Positions 32,301-44,003 of a DNA stretch of 64,000 nucleotides are shown one piece after another. The notes under the pieces were generated by a model, which was given only the letters and a program-made list of their open reading frames with translations, was not told the origin of the DNA and ran no database searches. The first letter of the stretch is position 1. The number at the start of each line of letters is the position of its first letter. A program made the translations under genes and the position numbers. Origin of the DNA: Gymnopus androsaceus JB14 (taxonomy: Eukaryota; Basidiomycota; Agaricomycetes; Agaricales; Omphalotaceae); the NCBI GenBank assembly GCA_009733575.1, contig ML769440.1, positions 62,001-126,000 of the forward strand. Reading direction: 5' to 3'.

Positions 32301-35300
32301 CTTTTTTTGGGCGGTTTTACTAGTTTGCTCCGCTTCGCTCCGCCTGTTATCAAGCCTTACTGATTCTTTCTCTCTGTCCACCTTCCGTCCTTAAGCAAAG
32401 GCCGTCTCCCTCCTCCCATCGTACACCCCGTTCGAGCTGCACATCACCCTCGACGACAGCGTACGAGAAAAGTATCAGGCTGCGGTAGGGGCGCATGTGG
32501 ATCAGCGTGAGTATCATCCTGCTTTCAAATTCGTTTGTTTCTGTTCTCCTCATCTCACTCACTTTCGTTTTCGTCCATAATGTAGTCCCCCGCGCAGATC
32601 TGCCCGACACATTCTTAATGGAGCTCCGTACACTCTCTGACAGGTGGTTGGTGTTGGGGTTGACGCCGGAGTCGTATTCACCTGGTGCGTTCCTTTCTTT
32701 CTTTCCTCCTCTTGCTAATACTCATTCACTCACTTCCTTCCCTCACTCACCCTTCTCTTCCCTTCCTATCCTACTCACCACCTCTCGCACACACTCCGCG
32801 CTCCATTCACAGACCTCCTAACATTCGCCTACCTCGCCCAACGCCGCTGTTCTCCCCCTCAAACACCAGTGTTTTATACAGCGCTGATGAAGATCATTCA
32901 TGTGTTTCTTCGTGTGCCTGGTGAAGGAGAGGAAGGTGGAGGGCATGCAGGGGCTGCAGGTGGAGGTGCAGAGAGAGTCTTGCATGACAGTAGTGTGTTG
33001 AAGCTGTGTATTGGTGAGTGGAGTTGAATTATTTTCTTGTGGTTTTAGTTTGGATTTCGATGCGCGAGAGGATTTGTTAAAAGCTTTGTTGTTATCGTCT
33101 TTTGGGGGTTTATGGCGCAAGGGGTGATTTTGCGATGCTTTCTGTGTTCTGTGTTATTTTTGGGGAGTGGCGTAAACGTGAAGTGACCCCTACACGATGA
33201 TTCTTCTTCCTATCCCCCATTCTGACGTTCCTTCGTCCGTCTTCCTCCTCTGTAATGCTGACTTGATCTATGATTTACAGCGGAAGACCTAAAAGGACGA
33301 TGGGTGATGGACGACCTAGACAAGGCCGTGAGGCACTTAGGATTCGATGGAGTCACTGGCATGTCTTCCGACTCCTCCGACTCCTCGGGATTGGGATCCG
33401 GTATGGACGTCGACATGGATTTATCAAAGAAAAAGGCCAAACGGAAAGGCGGATTCCTCCAAATGGAATACGACGATGACGTTCCGGAAGAGTTTATCGT
33501 TAATGCGTGGAGGGAGTGTGTTAAACGCATGGCTGCTGGCAACTCGTCTTCGGAGCTGCCGTCGTACTCGGCTTATTCGGGAGGGTATAACTCATACGAT
33601 GGTGGCGGGGATACACATATGTTCGATGCCACGTCGGGAGCGGGAGCGGGACAGTTGATCTTGTATGATGGGAGTCAGAATCAGAATCAGAGTGGAGGGA
33701 TTGAAACTGGTCAGGGAGAGGAAGACGAACTAACACCACGAAAGCTATCCGATGCTTTAAGGATCATCGCACAGAGCAGAGGAAGCAAGACGTTGATAGC
33801 ATTGTGGGAGAGCTGTAAGAGTTCGACTGGTGGGTGCTTTTACCTTTATTAGCTGTCTCTTTCTCGTGCTGTACAAGTTGCAACAGCCTACGAACTAGTT
33901 CACGAACGAATAAGCTGATGTTTGGTTTTCCAGAATCCCCAGAAAAGGCGTACGACGTGCTCGAAGTTCCGAAGGAAATTGACGATGGGATGTTGATTAC
34001 GGTGTATCAGATGCGGGTGAGTATTTATTCTGTCTTTGTTACTGTTACTTTTTCGTTCTCTAATGACGCTTCTTTCCCTCAGGTTGAGGAACAACCGACG
34101 CAATTGGAGAAAATGCAAAAGGCACTGTATATGATTGCGGAGATTAGGGATAGTACGAGGCTGAGGGAGTTTGCAAGGACTTCGAGGGATCGTGAGTGAT
34201 CCTCTCCCCTACCTCGCACTTTTTTCATCTTCTTTCTTTGTACTCGTTATTGACTTTGTTTGTACAGCTGGCGAATACGTCGCACCAACCCGCTCGGATT
34301 GGCCACGAGGCCTCAACCAGCTCGGGAATACATGTTATCTCAACTCGTTGTTGCAAGTATGTCTCATATCTGCCTTCACCTTTTCTACCATCAACTCATC
34401 TCTCCCTCGTAGTATTTCTACACAATCAAAGAACTCCGCGCTTCTGTTCTCCGCATGGGTGGGTCAGCTATGGCTGCCATCTCCCATGCCAAAGCGACCG
34501 GAATGTATTTGGACGAAGAGAATGATAACGACAAGGGTGTGGATGCGGATATGAAGCTTCTTTCGGACGATATGTTAAAGAAACATCGTGTTGGGGGACG
34601 GATGGTGACTAGGAGGGAGATTGTCAGGTCGAAGCAGTGTGAGAGGTTTTTTCTTCCGTGAAGGATCTAACTGACGCTTATGGCAGTCGTCAGTCACTTG
34701 GCTGACCTCTTCCACTCTCTCGAATACGCTGAAAACCCTGCTGTCACTCCGAGCATCGAGCTTGCTAAGCTAGCTTTGGTGACATCCAAGGACGAGGAGG
34801 TTGATGACGAGTCTACCACGACTGATAAGAGTGGAAGTGCGGGTGGGAGCGATGATACGGATGCGACCTTGGTTGATGATATACCTGGGCTTGTGCTTGG
34901 GAGTGGGGGTGCTGGTGCTGGTCCCTCGGGTTCATCGAACAACGCTAACGCTGGTACATCGGAACCTCCGCCGCAGCCCTCGGGATCCAATTCAAACTCA
35001 AACTCCACGTCATCCTCTCCCCCTCCTCGCTCACGCTCCCCCACGTATTCACCAACTCACTCTTCCTCCGTCCTTGGTAAACGACCCCGAGATCTTTCAA
35101 AGCAGGATACCGAGTTGATTGATAGTAGTAGCGGACTCCTCGGAGACTCAACCTCAACCTCAACATTGCTCCTAGATGCGTCTCCACCTCCGGATTCCAT
35201 CGCTTCGTTGGGCTCTACTACCTTCTTAACTGCGGGTGCCGGAGGACAAGGTACTAGTGCTTCGGGAAGAATAACGCCAGACTGGGCGATTGACATTGAC

Positions 35301-36761
35301 ACTGACGATGTCGTCATGCGAGATGCTTCGCCAATACGAAGAAAGACTCCTCCTCCGCTACCACCGAGGAAACCCCCTGCACCTGTCGTGAATAATGATT
35401 CGGTGATGATGTTTGGAAAACAACACGATGTGGCGGAATGTATGGATAATTGCATGTTCCAAATTGAGACTGCGCTGCTCAAGTTTGATGATGATGACGA
35501 TAGCGGTGGGTTGGGCGAGACTGAGGACGATCCTGATTCGGAGAAAGCAAGCGTCGTGAAGCGGTGAGTGTATTTAGATAAATTTTGGTCCTACCAATGT
35601 GCTGATTGTTACTCTTACCTTTACAATTCTATGTAGACTCTTCTACGGCCAAATCCGACAAACCTTTATAGAAACCTAAAGGGTGTACCCACCACACACC
35701 AAAAAACCGACCTCTTCTCCCATCTACCTGTAAACGTGGGCACCGATGCCGAACAGGGGGAATTCGGATTTGATATCTACGATGGACTAGGCCGGTACTT
35801 TGACGATACGATCGAGTATGAGGGGCAGAGGGTATCAATGGAGGTTGGGCTCGTGAAAGTGCCACCTTTGTTACAGGTCCAGCTTCAGGTACGATACCCA
35901 GTGATGAGGAGAAGGAGAAGCTTTACTGAGGACGATATCTTTGACAGAGAGTGCAATTCAATCGCGAGCTCCTGCAGTCGTGGAAGTCGCAGGCGTATGT
36001 CAAGTTTGGCGAGACGCTGTATATGGATCGGTTCATGGACAGCGCGGATCCGGATAAGAGGAAGCGTTCGAAGGCTATACAGGATGAACTCAATGGATGT
36101 CGGGAACGCCTAAAACTGTTAAGTGAAGGCAAGGGCAAGTCGACGGTTAGTTTCGCTTTGCATTACTCTTTATAATATATGCCTAGTCCGCTCTACAGAA
36201 CATCCAACCTCCTGAACCAGCACCCGCCACCGCGAACCCCTCATCACTCGACATCGACATCGACATTCCCCTTGTACACCCCCTACCACCAACCCCTCCG
36301 CAAATATCCCAAGAGCAAGAACGCGACATCCTCCAAGCCGAAATGACTGAACTCCGTACACGTATTCCGCAACTCAAAGCCGAGCTCGAGGAGCTATGGC
36401 AGTACGACACCAGCGTAGCGTATGAGCTCACCTCAGTGTTCATCCACCGAGGAAACTCACCCTCCTTTGGACACTACTTTTTCTATTCGAGGAATCTTCC
36501 GGATAAACCAGACGAATGGTTCAAGTACAACGATGAGGACGTCACGGAGATTCCCAAGGAGGAGGTGTTGAGGGATACAACAGGAGACACAGCGAATCCG
36601 TATTTGGTAGGTTTTATCTCTTAAAATACATGCCTGTCGATTGGTTGGCTGACTGAGGTTTTTCCTTCCTGTAGCTCGTGTTCACGCGAAAAGGCTCTCA
36701 AGTTGTGGAGACGGTCAATAGATTTGATCCTTCAAAATTCGACGACGACGCTATGAGCTAA
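29361..36761 (+). CDS. UBP2: UBP2-type ubiquitin C-terminal hydrolase (frameshifted)
   Basis: A large multi-exon gene with about 16 introns, mostly 50-100 nt. The N terminus (exon 1, from ATG 29361) is Pro/Ser-rich and low complexity. A Cys pair region follows (Y-Y-C-P-K-D-D-C-W, later L-Y-I-C-C-Q-C-S-V-Y-C), as in UBP2-family N termini. The peptidase C19 Cys box G-L-N-Q-L-G-N-T-C-Y-L-N-S-L-L-Q is at about 34300-34356, the QQDAxE-like box F-G-K-Q-H-D-V-A-E-C at about 35410, and the His box G-N-S-P-S-F-G-H-Y-F-F-Y at about 36451, followed by W-F-K-Y-N-D-E-D-V. The enzyme removes ubiquitin from substrates, in yeast together with Rup1/Rsp5 on K63 chains. One flaw: after L-F-Y-G-Q-I-R-Q-T-F-I-E-T the frame meets TAA at 35677-35679, while the conserved sequence resumes in another frame from 35682. 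A single missing base would explain it. Either a true null allele or a sequence error. Confidence 0.88.
29667..29930 (+). repeat. 132-bp in-frame tandem duplication in UBP2 exon 1
   Basis: Two adjacent 132-bp copies (29667-29798, 29799-29930) differ at only a few bases and encode the 44-residue block H-T-P-I-P-P-S-S-F-Y-G-S-K ... G-I-P-V-D-N-D-G-S-S-D twice. Being a multiple of three, the duplication keeps the frame. It lies in the disordered N terminus, outside the catalytic domain. Confidence 0.9.
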
Positions 36762-37070
36762 AGAGGGGAGTTTGGTTTCTTGACATTTACTGTATCTTTC
36801 TTGTGGATTTGCCTGCTAATTTATGCTATCGTCTTGATTTCCCGCAATTTACTGTACCTACTTACCTGCTTGATATGACTGGTACACCTACATGCATTGG
36901 TCACGGTTCTCATTAGCATGGAAATAAATAATAAATATTTAGAGCCTCGATATATATACGAACACTTTTCCTAAGTTCCATAATTGGGGGTAAGTTGAAG
37001 CTGCCAGTGGATCGAGGAGCTGAGTAAGGTCTAAATAAATAAGCTACATGACTATTCGCAAGTAAGTAAA
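36762..37070. other. Convergent 3' intergenic region
   Basis: 309 bp between the stop codons of the UBP2-type gene (plus) and the F-box gene (minus). AT-rich and holds the two 3' UTRs. No other feature seen. Confidence 0.6.
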
Positions 37071-38703
37071 TCAAGACGACATCTGCATCCGCATACGTAT
37101 AAGCAAAGGAAGAGTATTCGCTACAATATCCCACTGGGATTTGTACTGGTCAAATTCGTACCAATGAGATCCATACTGAATTGAACATCCAGACGGACAA
37201 ATTCTTCCAAGAAACAGGGCGACATCGTTAGGTCCGCTGTTCTCCGAGATTCCTACGTGCAAGGTCTCCAACTGTGGAAAGTGGGATGGTAAATGACCCC
37301 ATTGTGTTGAAGAAAGAGGCCCTGCGGCGGCGAGGATACCGATAGTGCGAAGGAGAGGACAATGTTGTGCGAAAGGAATAAGAGAGAGAATGTTCAAGTG
37401 GCAAGGAATATCGGGAACTGAGGCAGGAGCCTGGTTCAGCATAATGGATTCAAGACGAGGCCACGATCTAGCAATATTCGCAACGTCGCCGGTGCAAAGG
37501 TTGAGTGGAAGCCAATGTTGAATTTCGAACTGAACTATATTCTGAGACGTGAGTATTGGCTCCAAATGACCAAAGCGAATACCGAGCTCAGGTGCAGGGA
37601 AAGGTCCCCTGAGTGCTCGCGATGAGTATCTGAGTCCGTGGAATAGCAGGCGAACATGTCTAAGCCTACGACAGTTTGTAGCACGGGAGAGAAGAAATTG
37701 AACATCATCCGGCTTTTCTATAATTCCAGAAAACACCGTAATGTGCGTTAAATAAGGAGCATTGGGAAGAAAGTCTGCTAAAACACGATAGTGGGTTGGC
37801 AAGGCCAACCAAGTGAGTGTACTTGTTTGATTTGGGAGGGGTGAGGGTATGAGGGTATTGACTTCTCTGAGATGTCTTGTTGTTCCATTGCCACCGAACA
37901 CGGGTCCGAAGACATTGCACACCGTCAACGAAGATATACGGGAAGGCAAGGAAGGAATTGCAACCATTACATGAGAGAGATCACGGTTGGGAGGTAGCAC
38001 TATCGCCGTCAAATTTGGCAAACAGCGTAAAATTTCAACGATGGATCGTTGAATGGCTGCATCTTCCCTGATACGATCGAAATCAGAGAGGTAAGGGAGC
38101 TCCAGGCATGTCACCGACGGCATTCTTGCCTGCAAAATTTGGATTAGCTCCATAGATTCCGACGTGACCGCCCATGAGCTACTGGGAAGTATAACCTTCC
38201 TGACAGAATCATGCATGAACATGGCGGCGTACTGCAACATAACGCGATTTCCCCGCGGAAAATACCACTGGAAAGTGTGTAAATTTGGTAGAATAGGTTT
38301 AGGGGAGCGAAGACGAGCAATATCAGCCAAGATATTGCTATATTTGGTAGTATTCGAGTTAACTCGGAAAACTCGAATTCGATGAGCGTAAATCTGCTCG
38401 AACCTTCGCCAGAGTGCATATGTTGGTGTTTCGACGTATTTCTAAAAGTGCAAACATTTGAGTGTCAAGGAGTTGGAGCGATAGATTTTCTCGGCTCACA
38501 TAAATACGTGGCGAGTCCTGAGAAATTTCTAGCGATCCCAAGAGCTCCGCAATCCTTCTCAAGTCTGAAACTTCATACCAGAGGATGTCCAACGCAGTCT
38601 CTGACCATCGTTTGCAAACCAAGGCGTTGTTTGTGTTGGAAAGTCCTTCACACTGTTCGAATATGATCCGAAGCAATTCTGAAGGGATAGATATGTCGGC
38701 CAT
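37071..38703 (-). CDS. F-box protein with leucine-rich C-terminal region
   Basis: Two exons, 38703-38500 and 38441-37071, joined by a 58-nt intron (GTGAGC ... TTTTAG), give 524 residues. The F-box is at residues about 4-50 (I-P-S-E-L-L-R-I-I-F-E-Q-C ... A-L-V-C-K-R-W-S-E-T-A-L-D-I-L-W). Across the splice follows L-W-R-R-F-E-Q-I-Y-A-H-R-I-R-V-F, the linker typical of Agaricomycete F-box families, and then irregular leucine-rich repeats (L-P-N-L-T, L-T-W-L-A-L-P, L-E-S-I-M-L, L-E-T-L-H-V). F-box proteins bridge Skp1 and substrates in SCF ubiquitin ligases. The repeats are the likely substrate site. The substrate is unknown and these families are large and fast-evolving. ATG 38703 is chosen since it starts directly before the F-box. 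Confidence 0.88.
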
Positions 38704-39673
38704 CGTCTTTGAAAGCACCAAGTGCGAGAGAGAAAATTGAGGAAGTGGTCGAGGATGAAGTTTGAACCGATAAAAATTGATTTTCTCAGGATCATTGCCT
38801 TTTCCGATGATTATTTACGCTTTGACCGGCCTAGGTCCTTTCGCTTTCTTCTCAGTCCACTATATACACATTTTTTCCATAATAATACCCTGATTTACTC
38901 CACCTCGCTCGCTTTCCAAGTCCCATGTAGGGATATGTTCCGTTTCCAAAATCAATGGAAGTTTAGTAAAAGCTACTGAAGTGAATGACAGTGCCAGCAA
39001 TGTGTATTTGCGTGCAAGGAGCTCCTGAAGAAAGGCGGAAGGCTTTCGGTGAAGAATCAGAGATTGGTAAAGGTAAATCCGGTTGAGATCGCACCTAACG
39101 GGTCAGTGATGCGTGTAGTTCAACGCCCTGGTACGGGATGAGCTTTGGATGAGGCGCTCGCCCGGGCACGGTAAACCAGCGAACTTGAGCTAATTTGTCT
39201 CCCGTGTCGGAGAAGATTAATGACGAGATTAAGCTTTGGATTTCAATATGGGCGAGAGGGATGCCCAACAAGCAAAATGAAACACTGCGACTGGTTCGTG
39301 CAGTATTTAAACATGTTCTGTAATTGATCTTCCAAAAACAAGATGCTACAAACATGGGCGATCTAGACATAAACCATTCGGGAATCGAACCCGAGCCACT
39401 TGCTCATCAGCAACATCTAAAATCTGTGGAAGGTAAGCATAATAACCACTTTACCAACGGTGTCACAGCCAACGCTACATCTCCATGCACACGTACATGT
39501 AGCTCAGCGTTCTTGATTAATTCCATACAAATTAGACTGCATTACATTCTTGGACTAAGATAGATATGAAGATGAGTACGCGACAAACGAAAAACATGTA
39601 CCTATAGCAGTGGTATCTTGGAGAGAGAAAATAAGGTATAACATACATATCACCACACAGTAGTCTTTTAGAA
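38704..39673. other. Intergenic region with tRNA-like gene
   Basis: 970 bp between the start of the F-box gene and the stop of the dynactin gene, both on the minus strand. Apart from the tRNA-like gene at 39371-39463 I see no gene. Confidence 0.5.
39371..39463 (-). tRNA. tRNA-Gly(TCC)-like gene with intron
   Basis: Reading the minus strand: acceptor ACACCGT, A box TGGTAAAGTGG, an anticodon loop containing CTTCCAC (TCC anticodon), an intron of roughly 22 nt, perfect B box GGTTCGATTCC, and 3' acceptor ATGGTTT, which pairs at 6 of 7 positions. The D arm and loop resemble eukaryotic tRNA-Gly. A T run follows about 35 bp downstream. One mismatch each in the acceptor and anticodon stems leaves open a recent pseudogene. 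Confidence 0.5.
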
Positions 39674-42600
39674 CTACACCCCAACCTTCAAGTTGTTCGC
39701 CCTCTCCACCAGCCCCTTGACCCTCCTCGCCAACCTCTCCCTCTCCATCCTCCTCTCCAATACATGCTGAACTGGCATCTTTCTCCGAGGCATCCACACT
39801 CCTCCCGCGCCTGTACCCGTACTCGTACCAGTATCTTCTCCCTTGCCCAAGTCCGTGTCTCCACCCGCACTCGCATCCGCACCCTCACCCGCACTCGCAC
39901 CTCCGCCCGAGTTTTCGCTCCGCTCTCGCTCCCGTTGCTGCATCCTCTGACTAGCCTCCAACCGCTTCCTATTCATCTCCGAAAGATCCACTACTCTAGG
40001 CGACGAAGCGAATTTCATGACGGAACGGTAGAGGAGTTTGGTTTCTACTGCGAGGGAGAGACCGTGACTCGGAGGAGAGGTAGTTGAGGATGAAGAGGAG
40101 TCGTCGTGGTCGTGTTCGACTTTGGCTTTGGGTTTACTTTTCGAGGGCGCCTCTGACTCTGCGTCTTCTCCAACTGAAGAAGCCCCATCCTCCTCCTCAT
40201 TATCCTCATCCTCATCATCCGTATCCGAAAGCCCCGAAGGATCCAGTGGAGGCGTAGCCATGCGTCGTGGTTCCGGTATCACAGGCAAAGACCTAATATC
40301 TTTGATTAGATCCTGTCCTTTCAAATACGAGTTTTCCATTCTTAGGAAACGGAGGGTTCCTCGGAGGGCGTTGTACTAGAGGGACAAAAATTAGTCGAAA
40401 GAAAAAAACAAGTCGTAGAGCGAACGAACCTGGTCAATCAACTGAGCTTGATCGAGATTACTTTCTACCGTGTTGTGATTCTCTTGGTCTGCACTTTGCG
40501 GACCAGGGGCTCCGCTAGCACTCTTCTCCGTCCCTCCCGCTCCAGCCCCTCCTCCAACACCCCCTCCTGCACCTCCCGCACCCCCACCCAAACTCTTCAA
40601 CCTCCCATTCTCCCTCTCCAGCACCTCCACCTCCCCATTCAGCTGCTCCACCACCTCCTCCCACTTCTTCTCCGCCTTCTTCATCTTGCCCATCTCTCCC
40701 TCCAACTGACCCACCCGTTCTTGCAACTTGACCCGTTCGCCTTTATCTTTCTCTTGATTGAGCTTGTGCTCGAGTAACGTATTCTTGTGAGTGACTTCGG
40801 AAAGGGTGGTCTCGGTGGATTTCAGGGTGCGGAGGAGAGAGGTAAGGTCGGAGGAGAGAGAGGAGATTTGGTGGGTTGCGGAGATGTTGGTGGGGAGCGA
40901 AGCTTTGAGGGTTGGGAGGCGAGTTAACCAGGGGGGTGTGAATGTTACTGGGGGAATAGTTAGCGTTAAAAAAAAAGTCGGTAGAAAGTTAGAGGCTTAC
41001 TCTTCAGCACATTCTCCGGCTCGCCCATCATCTCCAACACCCTTGCACCCTCCTTCACAACACCCGCAATCCTCTCCCCAACCGCTTCCCACCATAACGT
41101 ACCAGGCTTTTCTCCAGCTCCGCGGATTAGCGCAGCTTGTTGCTTTGCGTAGCTGAGGATTAAGCGTAGGCTAAAGGGAGTTTTCTTGCCCGCCCCCGCA
41201 GTACCTGCACTTTCGCCAGTAGTACCCCTCACCTCCCCCAAATGCCCCAACGTCTGCTGCGCCAGCTGAATCGAAAAATTAAGCAACTCTTGCAACGTAT
41301 TATTCAACGACTCGAGATGTGGGATGAGGTGCGGTTTGAGGGCGGAGGGAGGGGAAGTATGGGAGAGGGAGAAGAGGCGTTGGGTCATTTTGCGCGCATA
41401 CCCCTTTGCACTCTTACTCCTCTCCAGAAGCTTCTGCAAAGGCTGGTAAAGCTCCGTGTTGATATCGAATCCTCCCATGTCGATCGAGTATTCAGCCTCA
41501 GCCTCAGCCTCGAGAGCCTCGGCCTCTCGCACCAACCCTTCCACACTCCCCTTCATCATCCCAATACTCGCCGCAAACATATCCAAATCCATCTCGAACA
41601 GCTCGACGCTTCCGAGTTCTCTTTCCGCCATGTCGTAGAGGGGGTTGTACGTCAGGGTGAGCTTGGAGGGCGAGGCCGAGTCAGTGTCGGGGTTCCCGTC
41701 TGAGGCTGGGGCGAGGTACACCTCTGCAAGATGGCTAAACTGCGCTTGGAGTATTGCCACATCCCTAACACACTCCCTCTCTCTAAACTCACCTCCACTC
41801 CCCCCTCCCATTAACAACTCGACATGAACATCGATCCTCTTCTCCAAACCGCGTATCTCCTCCCACATCCCTCTCCCTACGCTCAAATACATCTCCGCAT
41901 CGCAACGTCTCAGGACTGAGGCGAATCGATTGCAGAGGGTGCTGAGCGCACTCAAGCGGCCCCGGAGTTCGCATACACCCACGAGGAGTTCCGTGCTAGG
42001 CGAATCATCCAACGCCTCAGGCAACCCATGCATCCTCGCCATAACCTCACTAATAATATTCGCTTTGCCCGCCAGCCGCTGGAGGTACAAATAACACTTG
42101 AGCGCCTCCCTATCGCCCCCTCCCTCACCCTCACCCCATACCTCCATCTCATCCAAATACCGTTCGAGGATCTGTATTTCCTCCCGAACCTCTCGTACCT
42201 CCAACCTACCCAACATTCCCTCCACCTCTCTCTTCTGATTCCTCTCGACGCCGCTTTTGAGGCGCAGGTTAGCTGCGGCGATGAGCGCGTTTTGGGTTTG
42301 GACTTGGGCGGATTCGGAGACAGCTGTTTGGGTTTGGAGACGGAGCGTGTCGAGTTGGGATTGTAGGTCGATGACTAGGCTGCGGAATTGAGCCAAGGTG
42401 GATTGATGGTCAGCTAACGCAGACGTAAGAGTATCGATGGTTTGGGATTGAGTGTGGAGTTGGGAGGTGAGCGAGTCAATGTCGGAATGGAGAGCTTTTT
42501 CAGTGTCGATGTGGTTTTCTTCGAGTTCGTCGGAGAGTTCTTTGATTGCTTCGAGGTCTTCGATGGTTATTCGCATTTCTTCGATTTTCTGGAACGGATG

Positions 42601-44003
42601 TTAGAAAGCAGAATCTTATGTACATAGCCTGTGGCACATACCTCCCCCAACATAAGATTCCTCTCCGTAAGCTGAACGAGCATATCCTCTGCACCCAGTG
42701 CATCGTCCAATTGAAGTTTAAGGTCTTCGATTTGTACTTGAGCGTTGGATAGTTTTATTACCGTTTCAGAGTATTGAGCCTGCAGCTCCTCCAACCCAGT
42801 CATATCCCTCTCCATCTCGGCAATCCTCCTGCGTTGGTCCTGGTCCGTTTCCTGCGTCATATCCCTCAGACGGAGTAACGCTTCTTTGAGTCTCTCGTTT
42901 TGTTTTTCTAGTTGGATGTACGCTAGGGAGGATTTCTCTGGACTCTGAGCAGCAACAGTAGCGTCAGCGTCGTCCTCTGCATCCTTTTCCTCCCGCATAA
43001 CCTCCAACTCGACCTCGGCAATAGCCAATTTCTCCTTCACATCCTCCAATTCTCCCTCTGCCATCTCGGCTTTCTCTTCTGCCATCTCCTTATCCAGCAT
43101 GACCATCTCCAACTGTTCTTGTGCGTCGGCTACGCGGGTATCAGCCAGCTGTGCTAGCTGCTGAGCATCGGAAAGCTCTCGACGGAGGGACGTAATTTCT
43201 GTCTGCTGGGACTGAAGCTTAGCTTGTAGTTTTGGACGGAGAGAAACGAAGGATTCGGCTTCAGAGAGGCGGGATTCGAGTTGTCGGAGATGTGAGGCGT
43301 CATCGGCGCGTTTGGCTTCGAGGACACGGAGTTTGGCGCGGAGAGAGTGTAGCTCAGAGTCATCGACTACTGGTTGGGGGGCAGGTGGTGGATTGGCTAG
43401 AGGGGAGGAAGCGAGGGGAGAGGAGACTCTAGGTTGTGGAGAAGAAGCCAATGGAGAAGAAACTCTGGGCTGTGGGGGATTTGATTGCGGAGACGGCGGA
43501 GACTGCGCTTTAAGAGATATAGACCTCCGAGGTTGATGCTGCGAAGGTTTCTTTGTCGGCGACGGAGGACCAAGTCGACCAAATGTAGGCTTGGCTGGAC
43601 TTTGTGACCTACTCGAAGAAGAAGCAGGCGACGCTCTAATTGAAGCACTATTGGCAGGCGATGCTGCGGCTCTAATCGACGCACTATTCGTTCTTTGGTG
43701 ACCTAACGATGGCCTGGCTACCTTCACCTTCTCTTTCGCCTGCTGAATTTCAGACCCCAATACACCCTTAATCTGACCAGCCCTCACAAACACTCCGTAC
43801 CCCATCCCTCCTTTGCACGTAAAATACTGCACTCCCTCTACCGACCCATCGTTCTTCCCTATACACTCATCCAACTCTACCCCAACCCATTTACCCGGTT
43901 TGAATTCAGTGACGCCGGAGAAGCGTACTACGCCTCGAGCGACTACACCCCCGCCCACAGAGACTTGCACGATCGTGCCTAGTGCGGGGTCGGGGACGCT
44001 CAT
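39674..44003 (-). CDS. DCTN1: Dynactin p150-Glued subunit
   Basis: Four exons, 44003-42642, 42588-41001, 40947-40430 and 40375-39674, keep phase and give 1389 residues, the usual size for the family. The N-terminal CAP-Gly domain (residues about 1-80) has the signature [15 protein letters not shown] and G-V-F-V-R. It binds the C-terminal EEY/F motif of tubulin and EB1. A Ser/Pro-rich basic linker (about 85-200) is followed by a long coiled coil (200-600), the dynactin p150 domain, and a second coiled coil ([18 protein letters not shown]). A low-complexity C terminus follows. The dynactin complex carries dynein along microtubules and supports nuclear migration in hyphae. ATG 44003 lies just before the CAP-Gly fold. 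The sequence appears intact. Downstream neighbours on the same strand are the tRNA-like gene and the F-box gene. Confidence 0.95.

Noticed and set aside
38359..38500. Apparent frameshift in the F-box gene
   Set aside because: A 58-nt GTGAGC-TTTTAG intron (38442-38499) restores the frame and the conserved linker, so no frameshift is needed.
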